NCBI GenBank assembly: GCA_014859545.1 | Contig: JACUTZ010000002.1 | Span: forward strand, 1-52,768 | Reading direction: 5' to 3' | Length of the DNA stretch: 52,768 nt | Source: Gammaproteobacteria bacterium | GTDB taxonomy: Bacteria; Pseudomonadota; Gammaproteobacteria; Thiohalomonadales; Thiohalomonadaceae | Shown here: positions 48,886 through 52,768 of the stretch, one piece after another | How the letters are laid out: each line of letters opens with the position of its first letter | Position numbering within the stretch: position 1 is the first letter of the stretch | The notes under the pieces: model-generated | What the model was told of the DNA's origin: nothing | Seen by the model: the letters and a program-made list of their open reading frames with translations, nothing else | Database searches by the model: none | Program-made: the position numbers and the translations under genes

Positions 48886-49515
48886 ATGACAAAACGACAA
48901 CTGCCCCGTGGGCTTTATGCGATTACCGACAGCAAGCTGCTGTCGCCGGAACAGATGGTCCAGGCAGTAGCCCAGGCCATCCACGGCGGCGCGGTGATGA
49001 TCCAATACCGCGACAAGGGCGAGGATGCCTCGCGCCGTCTGTGGGAGGCCCAGGACCTGTACAATATCTGCCGCCCACTGGGGGTGCCGCTGATCATTAA
49101 CGACGATGTGGCACTGGCCGCGCAGGTGATGGCCGACGGGGTACACCTGGGCCGGGACGACGGGGATATCGCCATCGCCCGTGCCAAACTGGGTGAGCAG
49201 GCGATCATCGGGGTGTCCTGTTACGACCAGCTCGATCTGGCCCTCGCCGCCGAGGCCGCCGGGGCCGATTACGTGGCCTTCGGCAGCTTTTATTCCTCCC
49301 AGGTCAAACCCACGGCGGTGCGTGCCAGCCTTGAGCTACTGCAACAGGCCAAACAGCGCCTGAACATCCCGGTGGTTGCCATCGGCGGCATCAATGCGGA
49401 CAATGGCGCCCCATTGGTGGCCGCCGGTGCCGACATGCTGGCGGTGATCAACGCCGTGTTCGGCCAGGCCGACGTGAGCGCCGCAGCGGCACACATCACC
49501 AAACTGTACGAATAA
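48886..49515 (+). CDS. thiE: Thiamine phosphate synthase
   Basis: ThiE joins HMP-pyrophosphate and thiazole phosphate. The 209-residue TIM barrel has GLYAITDSKLL, QYRDKGE, LIINDDVALAAQVMADGVHLGRDDGD, IIGVSCYD and VAIGGINADN. AGG lies upstream of the ATG, with the compound repeat in the leader. No TPP riboswitch was recognised in the 230 bp upstream. thiD-thiE-hemL is a common order in this class. Confidence 0.96.
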   Translation: MTKRQLPRGLYAITDSKLLSPEQMVQAVAQAIHGGAVMIQYRDKGEDASRRLWEAQDLYNICRPLGVPLIINDDVALAAQVMADGVHLGRDDGDIAIARAKLGEQAIIGVSCYDQLDLALAAEAAGADYVAFGSFYSSQVKPTAVRASLELLQQAKQRLNIPVVAIGGINADNGAPLVAAGADMLAVINAVFGQADVSAAAAHITKLYE

Positions 49516-49519
49516 CATA

Positions 49520-49744
49520 TTCACCGCAGAGACGCAGAGACGCAGAGACGACAAAATATAGCCACAGAGGACACAGGGGTCACAGAGATTTGCTTTCCGG
49601 TAGAAGCCAAAGTCTTGTGGCAAGCGCATCACCTTTCCACTGCCACAATAATATCCCGGTAATGGTTAAACCTCTGTGTCCTCTGTGGCAAATCTTTTCT
49701 TTGCGTTCTCTGCGCCTCTGCGCCTCTGCGCCTCTGCGGTGAGA
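49520..49744. repeat. Compound nested inverted-repeat element (copy 19)
   Basis: The outer left arm caccgcagagacgcagagacgcagagacg has three 8 nt units; the outer right arm ctttgcgttctctgcgcctctgcgcctctgcgcctctgcggtgag has five or six. Nested inside are gccacagaggacacaggggtcacagag and cctctgtgtcctctgtggc. Seven T follow on the plus strand, directly before the hemL ribosome-binding site. Confidence 0.92.
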
Positions 49745-49772
49745 TTTTTTTGATTTTTAAGGAGCACAAAAA

Positions 49773-51059
49773 ATGCCCAACGCCCACGAACTGTTTGTCG
49801 CCGCCCAGCAACACATCCCCGGTGGAGTCAATTCGCCGGTACGCGCCTTCAAGGGGGTCGGTGGTGAGCCGGTGTTCTTCAAGAAGGGCCTCGGTGCCTA
49901 TGTGTGGGCCGAGACGGGCGAGAAGTACATCGACTACGTGGCCTCCTGGGGACCGATGGTGGCCGGCCATGCCCACCCGGAGGTGATCAAGGCGGTACAG
50001 GAAACCGCGGTCAACGGTCTATCCTTCGGTGCACCCACGGTGTTGGAAACAGTAATGGCCGATGAGCTGGTCAGACTGGTGCCCTCGATGGACATGGTGC
50101 GCATGGTCTCCAGTGGCACCGAGGCGACCATGAGTGCGATCCGCCTGGCCCGTGGCTATACCGGGCGCGACAAAATCGTCAAATTCGAGGGCTGTTACCA
50201 CGGCCATTCCGACTCGCTGCTGGTCAAGGCCGGTTCCGGCGCGCTGACCCTGGGCGTGCCCAGCAGCCCCGGCGTGCCGGCAGCACTGGCCGACTTCACT
50301 ATCACCCTGCCCTATAACGATATCGATGCGGTGAAAACCGCCTTTGCCGAGATCGGCCCGCAGGTCGCCTGCATCATCGTCGAGCCGGTGGCGGGCAACA
50401 TGAACTGCATCCCGCCGGTACCCGGCTTCCTCGAAGGGCTGCGCGCAGTTTGTGATGAACACGGCAGCGTCTTGATCTTCGACGAGGTGATGACCGGTTT
50501 TCGCGTTGCCCTGGGCGGCGCCCAGGCCCACTACAAGATCCAGCCGGACCTGACTACCCTGGGCAAGGTGGTCGGCGGCGGCATGCCGGTGGGGGCCTTT
50601 GGTGGCAAGCGTGCGATCATGGAACACATCGCCCCGCTGGGCCCGGTCTACCAGGCCGGCACCCTCTCCGGCAATCCGGTGGCGATGGCCGCCGGCCTGG
50701 CCACCCTCAAGCTGGCCGCCGCCCCCGGCTTCTATGAGGGCATCGCTGCCAAGGTCGAGCGCCTGGTCACTGGCATCATGGCCAAGGCGAAAGCGCACGG
50801 CATCCCGATGAGCGAAAACCACGTCGGCGGCATGTTCGGCCTGTTCTTCACCGAGGAGAAGACCATTACCTCCTTTGGCCAGGCGGTGGAAAAATGCGAT
50901 GTGGAGCGCTTCAAGCGTTTCTTCCACGGCATGCTCGAAGAAGGGGTGTATCTAGCCCCCTCCGCCTTTGAAGCTGGCTTCGTCTCCGCCGCCCATACGG
51001 AGGCGGATATTGACGCCACCATCGAGGCGGCCGGTCGGGTACTGGCACGCATCGGCTAA
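49773..51059 (+). CDS. hemL: Glutamate-1-semialdehyde 2,1-aminomutase
   Basis: HemL makes 5-aminolevulinate in the C5 tetrapyrrole pathway. The 428-residue aminotransferase-fold enzyme begins with [12 protein letters not shown] and has the PLP lysine Lys265 in [17 protein letters not shown]. Other hallmarks are [17 protein letters not shown] and [25 protein letters not shown] lies before the ATG. A GC-rich hairpin follows the stop. Confidence 0.98.
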   Translation: MPNAHELFVAAQQHIPGGVNSPVRAFKGVGGEPVFFKKGLGAYVWAETGEKYIDYVASWGPMVAGHAHPEVIKAVQETAVNGLSFGAPTVLETVMADELVRLVPSMDMVRMVSSGTEATMSAIRLARGYTGRDKIVKFEGCYHGHSDSLLVKAGSGALTLGVPSSPGVPAALADFTITLPYNDIDAVKTAFAEIGPQVACIIVEPVAGNMNCIPPVPGFLEGLRAVCDEHGSVLIFDEVMTGFRVALGGAQAHYKIQPDLTTLGKVVGGGMPVGAFGGKRAIMEHIAPLGPVYQAGTLSGNPVAMAAGLATLKLAAAPGFYEGIAAKVERLVTGIMAKAKAHGIPMSENHVGGMFGLFFTEEKTITSFGQAVEKCDVERFKRFFHGMLEEGVYLAPSAFEAGFVSAAHTEADIDATIEAAGRVLARIG

Positions 51060-51069
51060 GGCAAGCGCG

Positions 51070-51109
51070 CCGGGGGGGCTGAGGCCGTCCAGCCTCACCT
51101 CCCGGGCAC
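51070..51109 (+). terminator. GC-rich hairpin after hemL
   Basis: TGAGGC-cgtcca-GCCTCA extended by GCCGGGGGGGC / CCTCCCGGGC makes a long imperfect stem 10 nt beyond the hemL stop. No T tract follows, so termination is only likely. Confidence 0.45.
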
Positions 51110-51236
51110 TACCCAACAGCCGCTAACACACGCCTCCATTGCCACTGCCCCGAAACCCAACGACAGGGGTTCACGCGCGCCCCGGCAAGCCAAGACGCTC
51201 AGGAAGCTCTGGACCACTGTGCACGCCTGAGGCAAA

Positions 51237-51254
51237 AAGCGGGAACACCCGCTT
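51237..51254. other. Hairpin in the leader of the TlpA-like gene
   Basis: AAGCGGG-AACA-CCCGCTT is a perfect 7 bp stem about 70 nt before the ATG. On the minus strand it is followed by TTTGCC, so it looks like a terminator facing left, though no minus gene lies there. The rest of the 262 bp gap shows no gene. Confidence 0.4.
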
Positions 51255-51321
51255 AAGCACGTGGTCATATCCGCCAGCGAGTACCAGACGATACCTCTAC
51301 CCGAACAATAGAGACCTGACG

Positions 51322-52602
51322 ATGCGTCCATCATACCGTTCCACTGGCACCCTGCTATCGGCCCTGCTCCTGAGTCTGCTGCTGGCCCTACCCGGTCTGC
51401 TCAGCGCCGCCCCGCAAACCCTCCTGATCGAGGATGACGAGGGGGTAGAGCTACCGGTGAGCGCCTACCCAGCCGAGGGTGAACACTTGATCCTCTGGCT
51501 GCTACCCCAGCAGGGCGAACGCCCCGCCCATGCCGCGCTGGCCAAGGCCCTGAATCGGCTCGACATCGAGGTCTGGCAGGTGGACCTGCTGGATGCCCAT
51601 TTCCTCGCCCGCACCAATGACAACATGCGCGACCTGAGTGGGGTCAGCGTTGCCAGCCTGCTGCGTGCCGCCCATCAAGAAACCGGCAAGCAGGTGATGA
51701 TCGTCGCCTCCGGCCGTCCAGCGATCACCGCCCTGCGCGGCATGCGTCAGTGGCAGCGCGACGGCCCCGACAGCGACTATGTCCTCGGCACGGCACTGTA
51801 TTTCCCCAACCTGATGCAGGCCACCCCGGTGGCCGGTGAGCAAGCCATCTACGTGGACGAGGCCTATGCCAGCAATCTACCGGTGCTGCTGATGCAGCCG
51901 GAATTTGGGGTCTATCGCTGGCACTTGGAAGAGATCATCGCCATCCTGCAACAGGGCGGCGCGCCGGTATTCAGTCAACTGATCGGCGGGGTACGTGATT
52001 TCTACTACCTGCGTCGCAATGACCCAGAGCCGGAAGAACGCCTCGCCCAGGATGCCATCCCCGCCCAGTTGCAGCGTGCTGCCAGACTATTTGCCCGCAT
52101 GGAACGCCCGCTGCAGGCCGCCGCCCTGCCCCAGGCCAAGGCCACCGAGGTCAGCACCCGTCGCGGCCTGGTCCGCCTGGATGGCAGCCGTCAGGCCACC
52201 CCCATCGCCCTGCCCGACCAGCTCGGCAAACAGCACCAACTCAAGGACTATGACGGCAATGTGATCCTGCTCAACTTCTGGGCCAGCTGGTGCCCGCCCT
52301 GCGTGGAAGAGATCCCCTCGATGAACCGCATGGCCGAGACCCTCGGCGAGGGCTTCGCCATCGTCTCGGTCAACTTCCAGGAAGACGCCGCCCACATCCA
52401 GGACTTCATGCGCCAGGTACAGGTGGATTTCCCGGTGCTAATGGACAGCGATGGGCGGGTATCCGCCGAATGGAAGGTCTTCGCCTTCCCCTCCTCCTTC
52501 ATCCTCGACCGCCAGGGTAGGCTGCGCTACTCGGTCAATAGCGCGATAGACTGGGAAGAACCGGAGGTACTGGATGCGGTGCGGGGCTTGATGGCGGAGT
52601 AA
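51322..52602 (+). CDS. Secreted two-domain protein: hydrolase-like domain plus TlpA/ResA-type thioredoxin
   Basis: From ATG 51322 the 426-residue protein has a Sec signal (LLSALLLSLLLALPGLLSAAPQ). Residues 30-290 look like an alpha/beta domain (LILWLLPQQGERPAHAALAKAL, VMIVASGRPAITAL, LPVLLMQPEFGVYRWHLEEI) without a GxSxG nucleophile. The C-terminal 145 residues are a TlpA-type thioredoxin with VILLNFWASWCPPCVEEIPSMNRM (Cys324, Cys327) and FAFPSSFILDRQGRL. It is probably a periplasmic reductase. The track start at 51139 is rejected. Domain one is not assigned with certainty. Confidence 0.87.
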   Translation: MRPSYRSTGTLLSALLLSLLLALPGLLSAAPQTLLIEDDEGVELPVSAYPAEGEHLILWLLPQQGERPAHAALAKALNRLDIEVWQVDLLDAHFLARTNDNMRDLSGVSVASLLRAAHQETGKQVMIVASGRPAITALRGMRQWQRDGPDSDYVLGTALYFPNLMQATPVAGEQAIYVDEAYASNLPVLLMQPEFGVYRWHLEEIIAILQQGGAPVFSQLIGGVRDFYYLRRNDPEPEERLAQDAIPAQLQRAARLFARMERPLQAAALPQAKATEVSTRRGLVRLDGSRQATPIALPDQLGKQHQLKDYDGNVILLNFWASWCPPCVEEIPSMNRMAETLGEGFAIVSVNFQEDAAHIQDFMRQVQVDFPVLMDSDGRVSAEWKVFAFPSSFILDRQGRLRYSVNSAIDWEEPEVLDAVRGLMAE

Positions 52603-52702
52603 TTGGCCGGAGGGGCTTCAAAGTCCCCTGTCGAGCCTCAGATCTTATTCGCCTGTGCTGCGGAAGCGCCGAACTTATCCTTAATAGGGTTCTTCGCAGA
52701 TT

Positions 52703-52748
52703 AGTGTGATAATCACACTTGGGATAGTACTTGTGTCGCTAGCGCGAC
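52703..52748. other. Two palindromes near the right edge
   Basis: AGTGTGAT-A-ATCACACT (52703-52719) is a perfect 8 bp dyad. GTCGC-TAGC-GCGAC (52735-52748) follows. No gene is visible in 52603-52768; these may be operators or part of a repeat that continues beyond the window. Confidence 0.35.
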
Positions 52749-52768
52749 GGCATATTGGATGCGGGGGG

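Noticed and set aside
49520-49744. Possible CRISPR array
   Set aside because: Units are only 8-9 nt, directly adjacent without spacers and arranged as inverted pairs; no cas genes are present.
52703-52719. CRP-like site AGTGTGATAATCACACT
   Set aside because: The TGTGA and TCACA halves are separated by 3 nt instead of 6, so it does not fit a CRP site.

Overview
The window reads as a chromosomal core segment of a free-living, GC-rich Gammaproteobacterium. Support comes from gene content and order: a purC-MBL-bamC-dapA...gcvR-bcp block like the enterobacterial/pseudomonad one, an EpmA/EF-P/EpmB set for EF-P beta-lysylation, parE/parC, DbpA, Hsp15, a FimX-type c-di-GMP effector (type IV pili) and MotY (polar, usually sodium-driven flagella). 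No genus can be named from the sequence. I see no rRNA, tRNA, CRISPR array, phage or insertion sequence.

Layout. 1-2.3 kb: truncated MoxR-like ATPase, thioredoxin, Hsp15 and a small CxxC protein (minus strand). 2.4-2.9 kb: wreck of an ATP-grasp gene. 3-6.8 kb: htpG (likely sigma-32 promoter) divergent from phosphoglucomutase. 6.9-9.7 kb: epmA, efp, epmB. 9.7-16.3 kb: a plus-strand operon of a PilZ-like protein, degenerate FimX, a membrane class III nucleotide cyclase and a TPR lipoprotein. 16.4-21.2 kb: parE-cbiX-parC (minus). 21.5-25 kb: dbpA and a chemoreceptor. 25.2-32.1 kb: purC, MBL hydrolase, bamC, dapA, then usp/sulP, then divergent gcvR-bcp. 32.1-35.6 kb: PIN-PhoH protein, a frameshifted unknown gene, nth, a DUF1841 gene. 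35.9-41.5 kb (minus): gloA, a GGDEF-EAL protein, argG, motY. 41.6-46.5 kb: 2OG oxygenase, RssA-type patatin, HIT and DUF2835 genes, small membrane protein, small conserved protein, thioredoxin-HEAT and Sel1 proteins. 46.7-52.6 kb: Cys-rich conserved protein, class II aldolase, thiD, thiE, hemL and a secreted TlpA-like fusion.

The most striking feature is a dense family of intergenic repeats. There are 15 paired copies and 4 single arms in 52.8 kb. Each arm is about 20-45 nt, built of 8-9 nt tandem units (CGCAGAGa, CACAGAGga, CGCAAAGg, CGCCAAGag), and is normally followed 30-200 bp later by its inverted copy. All lie between genes, in tandem, convergent and divergent gaps, and two are nested one inside another. 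They create many spurious ORFs in the track. The second item worth attention is the fimX operon, which puts a c-di-GMP effector and a cyclic-nucleotide cyclase in one transcription unit. Housekeeping genes were assigned by family motifs read by eye; no database search was run.
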